Source: Polyangiaceae bacterium (GTDB lineage Bacteria > Myxococcota_A > Polyangia > Polyangiales > Polyangiaceae). From it: 64,000 nucleotides of DNA. The notes under the pieces were generated by a model. It had not been told where the DNA came from and did no database searches. It saw only the letters and a program-made list of their open reading frames with translations. Shown here in pieces: positions 16,701 through 26,000 of the stretch (the first letter of the stretch is position 1; every line of letters begins with the position of its first letter). Made by a program: the position numbers and the translations under genes. Where the stretch lies: assembly GCA_025353725.1 (NCBI GenBank), contig JANXOF010000038.1:1-64000 (forward strand). Reading direction: 5' to 3'.

Positions 16701-16986
16701 AAACGAGGCCTGCCGGGACGCCCCAGGCGACTTGGGTGGTTTTCGCCATGAGCAAAAACGCGGGAATGGCGCCGGCGGCGAACGTTGCGAGGGCGCGCAC
16801 GCGAAGCGGATTCCCCGGTGCCAGCAGCTCGGACTCGGGTGCGGGATCGGCCGTTGGGGCACCTGCTTCGCGACGCATCGCGTCTTCGTCTGGCGGGCTG
16901 TCGACCGCCTCCATAGGAGAAGGCGCGGGGATGTCGTTCGCTTCGGTCGGCCCGTGCGCGTCGTCGGGCAGCTTCGTCTCGGTCAT
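13780..16986 (-). CDS. Large GT39-like membrane glycosyltransferase (ArnT/PMT_2 type)
   Basis: An integral membrane protein of about 1068 residues. After an acidic cytoplasmic N-terminus come two pairs of helices, then the catalytic loop 'LWDPWETHYGEVAREILARD' with acidic residues typical of polyprenyl-phosphate-dependent transferases. 'WWAQDGWFWSKPILNFW' and many further helices follow. Family members move a sugar from a lipid carrier to lipid A, protein or cell-wall polymers. At 1068 residues it is about twice ArnT, with an extra C-terminal membrane block and a soluble end ('EVIEAYYKDRTGPEDQLVAY'). The ATG at 16986 was taken; a GTG at 17037 is also open. Confidence 0.85.
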   Translation of the reverse strand: MTETKLPDDAHGPTEANDIPAPSPMEAVDSPPDEDAMRREAGAPTADPAPESELLAPGNPLRVRALATFAAGAIPAFLLMAKTTQVAWGVPAGLVFVAIAAWGLLDFFGTFDDDDARGGGVLAAATEAVSTASGELSALRPSSTTVEPANAVKLSFGVTTLLFLAFCGSLALAQAAVGPWWFGSLSVTSSFIALVASVFRLGVAIGPWRLDELGLARPLWQRHGFWVLAIGALLYFPAMGLQSLWDPWETHYGEVAREILARDDWVSLWWAQDGWFWSKPILNFWIQSLAMASLGTHYGADRMLAGAHGAWTARPEWVVRTPNVLMTLVAMYLLYKGVAKVFGRRAGFLGAVVLATMSDWFFLAHQTMTDMPFVAAMTGAMGLLLNGLNTDEEARAQSYPVDLFGRRFRVSLWHLVFGIVVLCALPQILYLVSRNIELVLSGSGPKGFRFHWDEFKSGSAMNCGLPGNEACVMHNPASIPKSVGANPTGLWANVVRYVGGFEPSLQAAMWGLVLGGTLYLNWGERRTRRLLYIAAWLCAAVATMAKGPAGFALPMICAFAYVATKRRWSELLRLEILTGVLVILAVALPWYVAMYVRHGAPFTDRLIFHDMFNRAFAHVHDTNEGDDTGIRFYLWQLGYALFPWTGLAPLGLIWGFRRSDSALSRVFRAGTRATENGDASVAGSAVGDASVMLVMWFLFAFFLFTFMGTKFHHYIFPAVPPVAMLIGVVLDDILGNKPLTALRRLPVYGIGLGVASALAVWGMSHAWPGSVFGAAPAAGAEGNLVVASLMGGLGLAATAIVAYAFRGKSSLPSDATESASCEVSEVGPDFGLTPYRGGAKVGDESVSESRRRSHEQRMIAGAVLLGAFVLVLVGRDLVAKPEGSDQPGAIRLLQLFTYNYKRTWPESLDFAAVIGGFTAVGALLSLAMSIGRFRRHAVSAFCAFSLVWALWGLDVYMVKTSPHWGQHEVIEAYYKDRTGPEDQLVAYQMNWKGENFYTGNHIPAFVSSGATFQTWLKTQKEQKGAKVMYFITEHSRTGGLRGEINAKSYKELTDRTVCNKFVLVRADL

Positions 16987-17152
16987 GCTTGGCTTACGAC
17001 AAAAGAAGGCGTTATACGTGGTCTCGGGAACGCCCACCTCCTAGCATACCTGGCCGTGCGCTTGAGCGGTTTGGTCGCGGGCTGCAGAGCGAGAGAGCTC
17101 ACGCAGCCTCCAAAGCGCGCGGCCGGTGTCTCCGGCAATCATCGAACGTGGG

Positions 17153-17791
17153 TCACCCGCAGGCCACCGTAACGGTATGGACATGCGAAAATACGCTGCT
17201 CGACGTCAAGGTGAGGCTAGCTCCGGTCTTGAGCGTCGCGAACTGGGCTTCGTTCATCGAGACCTGGTGGTCGTGGGAGGACGTTCCCTTAATCGCGTAC
17301 GTCTTCGCGACCGCCGCGGCGATGTCGGCCGCGGGCACGGTCAGCGCGTGCCCGTGGTTTCCGCTTATCGCAGTCGCGTTGGCGCCGGTGCCGCACGATG
17401 CTGCGGGCGGCGCAATCGCGACACACGTGACCGTGACCGAATGGGTATGACCAGCGCCGTTCGTTGAGGCGACGGTCAGCGTGCGACCGGCGCCAAGTTG
17501 CGCAAACTGCGCGGCCGTCACCGTGACGGTATGGTCGTGTCCCGAAGTTCCCTTGATGGAGTACGTGCGCGCGGCGGCGGCCGTGACGTCGGCGGCGGGA
17601 ATGACAAGTTGATGTCCGTGATTTGCGCTAATCGCGGCAGGGCCACAGGTGACGATAGCGTCTTCCGACGACGCGACGCCGTCCCCGTCCCCGAACGTGT
17701 TCGAAGCGCACGCGAGAACCGCACGAGAAAAAGCAAAGCTGCCGCCTAGGAGCGCGGCGGACCGGAGAAGTTGACGTCGAGTGGATTGCAT
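17153..17791 (-). CDS. Tat-exported His-rich protein with internal duplication
   Basis: A protein of 212 residues beginning MQSTRRQLLRSAALLGGSFA, a twin-arginine signal, so probably folded before export, perhaps around a metal. The mature part is two copies of an about 75-residue unit. Each has 'NHGH.L..PAAD', 'KGTS.HDH.V', 'AQFA.L..G..LT' and 'HTHSVTVTC' or 'HVHTVTVACG'. The conserved His clusters suggest metal binding. No domain name is known to me. It has no close operon partner. Confidence 0.75.
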   Translation of the reverse strand: MQSTRRQLLRSAALLGGSFAFSRAVLACASNTFGDGDGVASSEDAIVTCGPAAISANHGHQLVIPAADVTAAAARTYSIKGTSGHDHTVTVTAAQFAQLGAGRTLTVASTNGAGHTHSVTVTCVAIAPPAASCGTGANATAISGNHGHALTVPAADIAAAVAKTYAIKGTSSHDHQVSMNEAQFATLKTGASLTLTSSSVFSHVHTVTVACG

Positions 17792-18090
17792 AGGCGCCTT
17801 TTGCTCGCAAAAGGTACCGCGCGCCACGCGGGTTTAAGGCGAACCGCCTTTCCACGTTGGCAAAGCTTTGCATGAGGCGAGTGCTGCTACCGCTTTGGGA
17901 CCGCGGACCAAACGCTTGTTCGTGACAGCTCGTGCCCCCGACGGCGTTGGAGACGTGCCCGACGGAGGTGCAAATTTATGCAGTAGGTATACGTGCGCCC
18001 TTGGTTGTCAGTGTACGCAACGGCGCTACACTTCCTCTATGCGTTGTTTGCAGCAACATCGCTAAAAACTCAACAAAAAGGAAACTGGAA

Positions 18091-19083
18091 ATGTCTACCC
18101 TCAACCGTAAAACGATCGCGTCGGTCGCTCTCGCATTGTTCGTAGGCGCGTGCAGCGCCGCCGAGCAAACGACGGACCTCGAGGCCCAGTCAGATGCTCT
18201 CGAGACCGGTGCCATCGACGCGTGGCTGGTTGAAGGCTCGGCTGGCATCACCTTTACGCGGGCACCCGGCGCGACGCCTAACCCCGTCGGAGAGGGTTGC
18301 AGTTCGGTGTTCGCGAAAAACGTCACACTGTTCGTCCCTGAAGGCCAGCTTGGGTCGAGTCCATTGACCATCAAAACTCAATTTTCGGCTCGGTTTGGAT
18401 CCGGAACATTGTCTGAAGTTTCTGTTCCGTCGTCGGCGTTCACGGGAACGGTGACTCGCGCTTCGGGCGAAAAACTCCGCGTGGCCAGCCAGCCTGACTT
18501 CGAAATCGAACGTTCATGCCAAGGCACCGGCTACAATCTTTATCAAAGTATTGTACTGGGCGAAAAGTTGAATACCACCACTCTCGCTCATGTGATTTCG
18601 TTGCCGGCCTCGAAGCTCCTCCGTTCGGACTCGTGCAAAGAGGAGACTGGGGCTCCGAATACGTCAGCCTACTTTGTCAAGCGATGTTCCGGAGCACTGC
18701 ACGACGAGGTACAGCTTTACATTCGTAACGAACAGGACAGCGGCGACGGTGGCGTCAAGGCAATGAAAATTGCTCGAAAATATAGCGCGTGGGTTTCCGT
18801 CAATGGCGTTGCGAAGCTCTATCCTATGTCTTGCGACGCGACCACGCGAGGTGGTTGGCAGTGCTCCCTCAACGTGACGAGCATGCCGAAGGCCTTCGCT
18901 TACGACAACACGGGATACTACGTAGATTCTGAGCTCTTCAAGTGGTCGCGCCGCGACGCTGCGACCTTGAACGCATGGGATGTGTCATTCGCCATTCTTG
19001 ACGAAGACGGAAACTGGGTTAACAACGACGGTCGTAACTTCACGTCTCGGATCGGCGAAAGGCGTGTTGGTGACGGTACGTAA
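18091..19083 (+). CDS. Hypothetical secreted lipoprotein
   Basis: A 330-residue protein from ATG 18091, preceded by AAAAAGGAAACTGGAA. The signal 'TIASVALALFVGAC' ends in a lipobox Cys. The body is beta-rich with several Cys ('GCSSVF', 'RSCQGTGYN', 'DSCKEETG', 'RCSGALHDEV') and ends with 'FAILDEDGNWVNNDGRNF'. No domain is recognised. The gene looks slightly richer in A+T than its neighbours. It stands alone. Confidence 0.75.
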   Translation: MSTLNRKTIASVALALFVGACSAAEQTTDLEAQSDALETGAIDAWLVEGSAGITFTRAPGATPNPVGEGCSSVFAKNVTLFVPEGQLGSSPLTIKTQFSARFGSGTLSEVSVPSSAFTGTVTRASGEKLRVASQPDFEIERSCQGTGYNLYQSIVLGEKLNTTTLAHVISLPASKLLRSDSCKEETGAPNTSAYFVKRCSGALHDEVQLYIRNEQDSGDGGVKAMKIARKYSAWVSVNGVAKLYPMSCDATTRGGWQCSLNVTSMPKAFAYDNTGYYVDSELFKWSRRDAATLNAWDVSFAILDEDGNWVNNDGRNFTSRIGERRVGDGT

Positions 19084-19203
19084 TCCCAGCGTTTACGCGA
19101 TAGCGACGCCGGCGTGATAGCTCGCGCCGGCGCGCGTCGTGACGCCGCGCCTCGTGCACTTGAAGAACCTGTAGTGTGATCGTGCGCGCTTTCACCTGGG
19201 ATC

Positions 19204-20844
19204 GTGACCGTGGTACACGCGCTCATGGTTACGCCGGAAAAAGCTGCGCCTCGCGCTCGCGCCCACGTGCTCGAGGTTCCTTTTGCCATGCGCGCCGTCG
19301 CCACGGCGGGTGGGGCGCGATGGGATGTGACGCGAAATGTTTTTCTCTATCGAGGGGCGAGGCTCCCGGCTTCTCTCGCGCCTTTTCGCCCGGCGTGGCT
19401 CTCGCTTGAGCACGCCGTCGAACAGGACCTGAACGAGGAAACGCCAGCACCCGCTCCTGCGGGTGGCGCTATCACACTTAGGACTCACCAACTGGAGGGC
19501 GTCCGAGCCATTGCGGCCTCGTACAAGGCCGGGCGCGCGGGCTTTCTGCTCGCGGATGACGTCGGCCTCGGCAAAACCATCACGGCCTGGGAGGCGATTC
19601 TTCGCATGCCCAAGGCTACGCGCGTCTTGATTGTCTGCCCGCTTGCCGTCATTCCCCACTGGCGTCGCACGGTTCAAGCGATGGGCGACGGCGGCAAGCG
19701 CGTAATCCTTATTAACTATGAGCGACTAAACAAACTCTTCGACGTTACGCCCGCGGCACGCAAGAAGATCAAGTCGAAGAAGGGGCTCGCGCGGTCTGGA
19801 AGCGCGGCGGAGTTCGACGTGGTGGTGTGGGACGAAAGTCACAAGAGAAAAAACCCGACATCCGCCCGCTCGAAACTCGCAGTCAAGCTCGACGCACGCG
19901 CGTCGTTTGTCCTCTGGCTCTCGGCGACCGCCGGTCAAAATCCTCTCGAACTGTCGTACCTTGCGTCGCTCCTCGCGAGCGCGACGGGCAGCCGTGCGAC
20001 GGACCTCAAGGACTTCGAGGCGTGGTGTACAAAGCAAGGCCTCGGCGTCGCGCGCGGTGGTTTCGGAAAGTGGGAATGGCGAGGCGACCCCGCCGACTGC
20101 GAAAAAGTTCGCACGCTGCTCTTCGACGGAAAGCCCGCGGCTGGCATCCGTCGTCGCCCCGAAGACATTGCAGGTTGGCCCGAGATTAACCGGATGCTGA
20201 CGGCTATCGAGCTCGATGCCGAGAGCCGCGCTCTTTACGAGACGGCGTGGACCGAGTTTCGCGAGGCGATGGCCCTTGTCCCGTCGGGCCGCGACCCGAA
20301 GTCCGCGCTGGCGGCGGCGCTTCGGCTACGCCAGAAAAGCTCGCTCGTCCGCGTCGCCGGCACCTTCGAACTTGTGCGTGACCTCCTTGAGAACGGACTA
20401 CAGGTCGCCGTGTCCGTCGCGTTTACTGAGACACTTTTTGCTCTTCGTGATGCACTCGAGGCTGACGGAATCGACTGCGCTTTGGTGCATGGCGGTGTGC
20501 CAGGGCCTGCGCGTGAGGAGGAGCGCATGCGGTTTCAGCGCGGGGACGCGAAAGTAGTACTTTTCACCGTCGAAGAGGGAATCTCGCTCCATCAAGGCGA
20601 GCACAACGACGTCCCGCGCTCCGAGGTCATCCACGATCTGCGCTGGTCGGCCATCCAGATGGCGCAGATCGAGGGCCGCTGCCACCGCGACGGTCGTTTT
20701 GCGCAGGTCTACTGGGCCTATGCCGACGGTACCGTCGAGGAGCGTATCGCGCAGGTGGTCGCGCGGCGTATTCAGTCGATGAAGGCGATGGTCGGCGATG
20801 ACGTCGAGACGCTGCGTGAAATCGAGCGACTCCTGACGGGGTGA
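19204..20844 (+). CDS. SNF2-family helicase, phage-like
   Basis: A 546-residue DNA-dependent ATPase. The N-terminus contains 'GGARWDVTRNVFLY', a short module seen before HARP/phage-type helicases. Walker A is 'DDVGLGKT' at residues 118-125 (DEMGLGKT is usual), Walker B is 'DESH', motif III is 'LSAT', and the second RecA domain has 'FTVEEGISLHQ' and the arginine-finger motif 'QIEGRCHRDGR'. It lacks the accessory domains of chromosomal RapA or Swi2/Snf2 proteins. Its compact form is like helicases carried by phages. The GTG start at 19204 is uncertain; an ATG lies at 19225. It is followed 26 nt later by the S1-domain gene. Confidence 0.88.
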   Translation: MTVVHALMVTPEKAAPRARAHVLEVPFAMRAVATAGGARWDVTRNVFLYRGARLPASLAPFRPAWLSLEHAVEQDLNEETPAPAPAGGAITLRTHQLEGVRAIAASYKAGRAGFLLADDVGLGKTITAWEAILRMPKATRVLIVCPLAVIPHWRRTVQAMGDGGKRVILINYERLNKLFDVTPAARKKIKSKKGLARSGSAAEFDVVVWDESHKRKNPTSARSKLAVKLDARASFVLWLSATAGQNPLELSYLASLLASATGSRATDLKDFEAWCTKQGLGVARGGFGKWEWRGDPADCEKVRTLLFDGKPAAGIRRRPEDIAGWPEINRMLTAIELDAESRALYETAWTEFREAMALVPSGRDPKSALAAALRLRQKSSLVRVAGTFELVRDLLENGLQVAVSVAFTETLFALRDALEADGIDCALVHGGVPGPAREEERMRFQRGDAKVVLFTVEEGISLHQGEHNDVPRSEVIHDLRWSAIQMAQIEGRCHRDGRFAQVYWAYADGTVEERIAQVVARRIQSMKAMVGDDVETLREIERLLTG

Positions 20845-20870
20845 CGCCGCCGTGCCATGGTCCTCGGAGC

Positions 20871-21743
20871 ATGTCTTTCGATGACCTTCTTGGCCGCTCC
20901 GCCACCTTGCCGATTCGACGTTTTGGCTCTCCGGGTGCGTTCCTCGGGGTCGATGAGCGCGAACACGGCGACGTCGTACTCTTGCTCGGTAGTGAGATCC
21001 CCGAAGGCGCGACCGAAGGAGACGAGCTTCACGTTTTCGTGTACCGCGATTCGGAAGGGCGCCCGCTCGCGACGCCGCGTCGACCGAAAGTGGAACTCGG
21101 TCAGGTCGCGTTTCTCGAAGTGACATCGATGACCGACTTCGGCGCGTTCGTCGACTGGGGCCTCGCGCGCGATTTACTTGTTCCGTTCGCCCAGCAAACG
21201 AGCGAGCTAAGCGTCGGCGCGCGTCACCCTATCGGGCTCTATATCGACGACACGGGGCGCCTCGCGGGAACGATGCGCGTGAGCGAAATGCTTCGCGGCG
21301 AGCGCGCGTCGTGGGAGCTTGACGAGTGGGTCATCGGCGAGGCGTGGCGGAGCGATCCCGACATCGGACTGTTCGTCATCTTGGAGCGAGCGTTCGTCGG
21401 TCTCGTGCCCGCGACGGAGCCGCACGCGCTGTCCCGCGGTGAGGCGTCGCGCTTTCGCGTGACGAACGTGCTCCCTGATCGGAAAATCGAGCTCTCGCTT
21501 CGCGGATATGCGCACGAGGAGCTCGCGAAGGATGCAAGTTGCATTCTCCGTGTTCTGGGCCGAGCAGGTGCACCGCAGGTGGGCGACAAGTCAACTCCGG
21601 AAGCCATACGGGAGGCCTTCGGCTTGAGCAAAAAGGCGTTTAAGCGAGCCGTGGGCCGACTGCTGAAAGAGCGGGCGGTAACTGTGGGCGACGACGGTTT
21701 GCTGAGTCTCACTTCATCGACTTTATCGCCGCCGAAAAAATGA
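20871..21743 (+). CDS. CvfB-like S1-domain RNA-binding protein
   Basis: A 290-residue cytoplasmic protein. It has tandem S1-type OB folds ('GQVAFLEVTSMTDFGAFVDW' and 'LLVPFAQQ' is a textbook S1 motif) and a C-terminal winged helix ('IREAFGLSKKAFKRAVGRL', 'RAVTVGDDGL'). This is the layout of CvfB/YitL proteins that bind RNA and affect virulence factors in Firmicutes. The ATG at 20871 has GGAGC just before it. Its last 35 bp overlap the 3' end of the convergent lipoprotein gene. Confidence 0.88.
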   Translation: MSFDDLLGRSATLPIRRFGSPGAFLGVDEREHGDVVLLLGSEIPEGATEGDELHVFVYRDSEGRPLATPRRPKVELGQVAFLEVTSMTDFGAFVDWGLARDLLVPFAQQTSELSVGARHPIGLYIDDTGRLAGTMRVSEMLRGERASWELDEWVIGEAWRSDPDIGLFVILERAFVGLVPATEPHALSRGEASRFRVTNVLPDRKIELSLRGYAHEELAKDASCILRVLGRAGAPQVGDKSTPEAIREAFGLSKKAFKRAVGRLLKERAVTVGDDGLLSLTSSTLSPPKK

Positions 21744-22356
21744 CTTTCCGGTCCGCAGCCTTGTAACTCAACCAGGGCGCGCATGTGAGGGCGTCACCCG
21801 GCACCCGCTGAATGCTCACGACTCTCGCCCGCATCCGCGCGTAGTCCGACGTTTGAACGGGATATACGCGAGACGAGTCAAGCACTTGGTCTGCGGCTTC
21901 GATAGCGTTTTTTTCCGTGGTCGCGCCGGCGCCAACCAAAGCGATCGAACCCGCCAGCGCAAAGCAACCGCCGCCGAAGCTTGCTAGGCAAAAAGCGGCT
22001 GTGAAGGGTAGCGAGGCAATACCGCCTACGACGGCGAAGGAACCGAGTGGGAGCTCTGAGCCTGCGACGTCGCTGACCGTCACCGATTCGGGGTTCAGCA
22101 GGCTTGCCGCGTAGCTCTGGCTGGCGCTGCCTTCCCGCGTCCAACTTAGCTCGTAGACGCAATTCTCTGAAGGCTTCGTCGTCGAGCGAAGAACCGTTAG
22201 CAAACGTCGCTGGTTTCCTGAGACGGTTCCGACGAGAGCGGATTCATCGCCCCCGGACGCCTCGCCGCCTTCAGGAGCGGATGGCCCCTGACTGCAACCC
22301 ATGAGGCCACCAACCATCAACGCCGAGAGCGGTATGACAAGCAAAACAATGCGCAT
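21709..22356 (-). CDS. Hypothetical lipoprotein
   Basis: A 215-residue protein with signal 'IVLLVIPLSALMVGGLMG' and a following Cys, so lipid-anchored. A hydrophobic central stretch ('SLPFTAAFCLASFGGG', 'FALAGSIALVGAGATTE') could insert in a membrane. The tail has 'DALTCAPWLSYKAADRKV'. No domain is known. It converges on the CvfB-like gene with a 35-bp overlap of coding ends. Confidence 0.7.
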   Translation of the reverse strand: MRIVLLVIPLSALMVGGLMGCSQGPSAPEGGEASGGDESALVGTVSGNQRRLLTVLRSTTKPSENCVYELSWTREGSASQSYAASLLNPESVTVSDVAGSELPLGSFAVVGGIASLPFTAAFCLASFGGGCFALAGSIALVGAGATTEKNAIEAADQVLDSSRVYPVQTSDYARMRARVVSIQRVPGDALTCAPWLSYKAADRKVIFSAAIKSMK

Positions 22357-22765
22357 AACCAACTTGCAGCATCGGGTATGCCAGCGTAGGCGATCGCGTG
22401 TGTCGACGGTGTAGCCCGCGGTTTATCGCTATTTTTTCTCCTCGTGCGCGTCCGCCATTCGCGAAAGTCATTCTGTCGATCCACCGCGGTCCATCGACAG
22501 CCCCGTGCGGGTTGGCGGCTTGACAACGGGTGGTGCGCACGAGACCGTTCGCGCATGTCGAGCTACGTCGCGCGCTACGCGTGGATCGTTGCGCGCACGC
22601 CGGATGCGACGCGACGCAGGGTGTTTCGGAAGTACGACTGGCTTGAAAAAGCCGAGGCGTTCCAGACCGACAAACCTCTTGCCTACATGGGTCACGCGGG
22701 CGATGGCGCGGTAGCCACTCCTTTCGTGAGCTCGATCCACCGGCGCATTTGTCGTGGTTGGCACA
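22357..22765. other. Intergenic region, possible gene remnant
   Basis: No complete gene is convincing here. A plus-strand frame from ATG 22555 (MSSYVARYAWIVARTPDATR...) has coding-like composition up to about 22740. It then loses sense where the next small gene begins in another frame. This could be a frameshifted N-terminal part of that gene or chance. No RNA gene or clear hairpin was seen. Confidence 0.35.
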
Positions 22766-23062
22766 ATGCGTGTTGTAAAAACCGTCGAAGATCTTGCCAC
22801 TGCTCTTTCCCCGATCGAGAGCGCGGACGAAGCGGCGGTTTTGCTGTCGCTTCGTGGCTATACCCCCAAAGATTGTGGCCTTGAGGGCCCCGCCTCGGTC
22901 CCTGCGGCGCGCGGCACGGGAATGGCCTTCGATTTGACGGTGCACACGGGGGGAGGCTGCGGTGCTCCCCTTAAAGAAGCGGTCATGCGAGTGGACGCCA
23001 ACGGCAGTGTTTCGCGGCTCTCCGAGACCGTGCTGAAGGCCGGTAGACTCTGCAGCGACTAA
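22766..23062 (+). CDS. Small hypothetical protein
   Basis: A 98-residue protein from ATG 22766. It reads 'TVEDLATALSPIESADEAAV' and 'LLSLRGYTPKDCG', then 'FDLTVHTGGGCGAPLKEAV' and 'GRLCSD'. The pattern of a short helix, 'PI.S..EA', and three Cys is familiar from the C-terminal part of myxobacterial lipoproteins. No signal peptide is present, so the real protein may be longer and frameshifted. Its stop overlaps the NdvB gene end by 4 bp, convergently. Confidence 0.5.
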   Translation: MRVVKTVEDLATALSPIESADEAAVLLSLRGYTPKDCGLEGPASVPAARGTGMAFDLTVHTGGGCGAPLKEAVMRVDANGSVSRLSETVLKAGRLCSD

Positions 23063-26000
23063 GCGCTGTCGCCACCCCCTTCGCGAACTCGTTCCTCGTC
23101 CGGAGCCTTCGGATTCGCGCGACTCACGAGCGCGGGCGAGCCCAGGCGAACGCGGATCTCGCGCGTTCCTTTGAGGTTCGCGTCGAGGCGAAGAAGGTTC
23201 GAGGGAAGGGGAGTGCCGTCGAGCGTGACGGCTCGGATTCCCCCGGACACACCGTCCGGGTTTTCGACGACGATGTGAACGTCGTTTGACCCCACACGAA
23301 TCCATGCCTCGAATCCGTTCCACGTAGGCGGAATACACGGATCGATACGAAGGTCGCCCGCCTCTTTCTTCAATCCCAGAATGCCCTCGACGCCCAGGCG
23401 CCACATCCACGCTGCGGCGCCCGTGTACCAAGTCCAACCGCCGCGCCCGACCCACGGCGAGGCCCCGTAAATGTCGCCCGCGAGAACGTAGGGTTCGACA
23501 CGATAATGCTGCATATCTTCGCTCGATTGCGCGCGCAGAATAGGATTGAGTAAGCGAAAGAGGCGCGTGGCCCGCTCTCCGTCTCCGAGCGCTGCGTACG
23601 CCCACCCAAGCCACGTCGCCGCGTGCGTATACTGTCCTCCGTTTTCTCGAATTCCTGGCGGATAGGCGCGGATGTACCCGGGATCGTGGCGGGTGCGATC
23701 GAACGGAGGCGCCAGCAAGAGGACCAAGCGCTCGGCCTCGCGGACGAGGTTGTCATCCGCGGCGTGGACGGCGAGGCGGGCTCGGCTCGTGGTCGTCTGG
23801 AACGCCGTTTGGAGGGGCGCTGGCGAAAACGCCTCCGAGAGAACGGCCCACGACTGGGCGATGGAATCGATTCGGCACTCGCGCTCCTTCGCCGAGCCCA
23901 CCCGCGAGCCGTCGTCGTGAAATGCGCGCAGGTACCAGGCGCCGTCCCACCCATGCTCTTCGATCGATTGGCGCAGCGTCGTCGACCGATCACGCCAGCG
24001 TCCGCCCTCTTTGGTCTCGCCACGGAGCTCGCAAAGGCTCGCGAAGCGATTCATTGTCGCGCAGAGAAACCAACCAAGCCAAACGCTCTCGCCGCGTCCT
24101 TCCGCGCCGACGGCGTTCATCCCGTCGTTCCAGTCGCCGTCACCCATCAACGGAAGCCCATGACGGCCACGCGTGGATGCGCGCTCCAGCGCTCGCCTGC
24201 AATGCTCGAAAAGAGAACCTGAGGTTTTCGATACAGAAAATTCCGCATACCGATCGTGCTCCCCAACCTCCAATTCTTTGCCGCTCAAAAAAGGCAGTGA
24301 GTCTTCGAGAATGCTTGCATCCCCCGTCGCCGAAACGTACTCCGCGGTCACGAAGGGAAGCCACGCAAGGTCGTCGGAACAGTGTGTTCGTACGCCGCGA
24401 CCTGCCGGCGGGTGCCACCAATGGAGGACGTCGCCCTCCTCGAACTGGTGCTTCGCAGCCTCTATAATCTGGGCCCTTGCGAGCTCCGGCGCGCCGTGAA
24501 GTAGCGCCATTACGTCCTGCAACTGATCGCGGTATCCGAAGGCTCCGCTCGATTGGTAAAATCCTGTCCTACCAAAGAGGCGCGCCGAAAGCGTTTGATA
24601 CAGCAGCCACCGATTCAGCATGAGATCCATCGCGGGCTCGGGCGTTTTCACGCGAATCGTGCCCAACTTTTCGTCCCAAAATATGCCGAGCGCCGTCCAT
24701 GCCGCGTCGACGGCGGAGCCGCTGCGAAACTTGCTGACGCACGCCCGCGCTTCGTCCCGGCTAGACGCCTGACCAAGGACGAAGTGTGTCTCGACGCGCT
24801 CGCCCGGTGGGAGCTCGAGATGCACTTGGAGTGCCGCACAAGGGTCTACGCCCGCGTCCGTGTTCGAGGAAAGACCCCAGCGACCGAGAGCTTCAGGCCG
24901 TGCGTAGTCACCGGACCGTCCAAGGAACTCGGCGCGGTCGGCAGTGAAACCATGGGCGTCGCGCTCCGAGGCCAAGAACGCGACGCGGTTCCCAAAATCG
25001 AGGTTCCAGTGACACGTGGCGAGAAGGCACGCGTTCGCGGGGTCGAATTCGCTCACGATATACGGGCGTTGCTCGAGACGCAGACTCCCGAGAACCCACT
25101 CCGCGTAGTAGGTTGCCGTTATGCGTCGGTGCCGAGTGAGCTTGTTTTCGAGTCTCAGGCGAATGACTTTTAGCGTCGCATCGGGCGGGACGAAGACCGT
25201 GAGTTCCTGCACGAGCCCGTGACTCTCTCGGGTATAAGTCGTATATCCGACACCGTGGCGGACAAGCGTTTCGGCGTCCGAACCGGCGGGGAGGGGCGTA
25301 GGTGACCATACCGCCGCTGTTTCCTCGTCGCGTAAGTAGAGCGCCTCTGACGGCGTATCGAAGACAGGGTCGTTCCTCCAGGGCGTGAGGCGGTTTTCGC
25401 CAGCATTGATCGACCACGTCGACCCAAGCGACGACTCGCTCACGAGGCACCCGAACGTCGGATTGGAGAGGACGTTGCTCCACGGCGCAGGAGTCGGGTG
25501 GCCGGGTCGAATCGTCATGAGGTATTCGCTACCGTCCCTGGAAAACCCCCCTTGTCCGTTGTCGAACAGTCCCGGGGCTCGTGACACCTTGCCCGGCAAC
25601 GCCTCGACAGCCCGGGTCGGCTCCAGGCGCGGAAGCTGCGGTGACCGTGCTCGGGAGTCTGTCCCGTGAAGTGGCATGGACATTCGAGCGTCGAGAGATA
25701 CGTCGTGTGTATTGAGCACGACGCGTGCGCTGGCCTCCAGATGAACCTGTTCGCCCTGCGGCACTTGGTCCGCCGCCACGATAAAAATGCCGCCGTGTCG
25801 ATCGATCCACTCGCTGACCTGACACTGTCCGAGCACACTCCGAAGCGTGCCAGGACCATCGGTGACATAGCCCGAGGCCTGGGGGTCGACGAGAACGATA
25901 TCGAAGCGCACGCCGCACGACCGCAAGTAGCGTTGCGCCGCAATCGTCTCGCGTAGCAGTGGCGCCTCAGGATCGTCAACGTGGATGAGCACGATGGGGT

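Noticed and set aside
22271-23614. Minus-strand open frame of 447 codons
   Set aside because: It overlaps ndvB and a lipoprotein in other frames and has an Arg/Ser-rich shadow composition.
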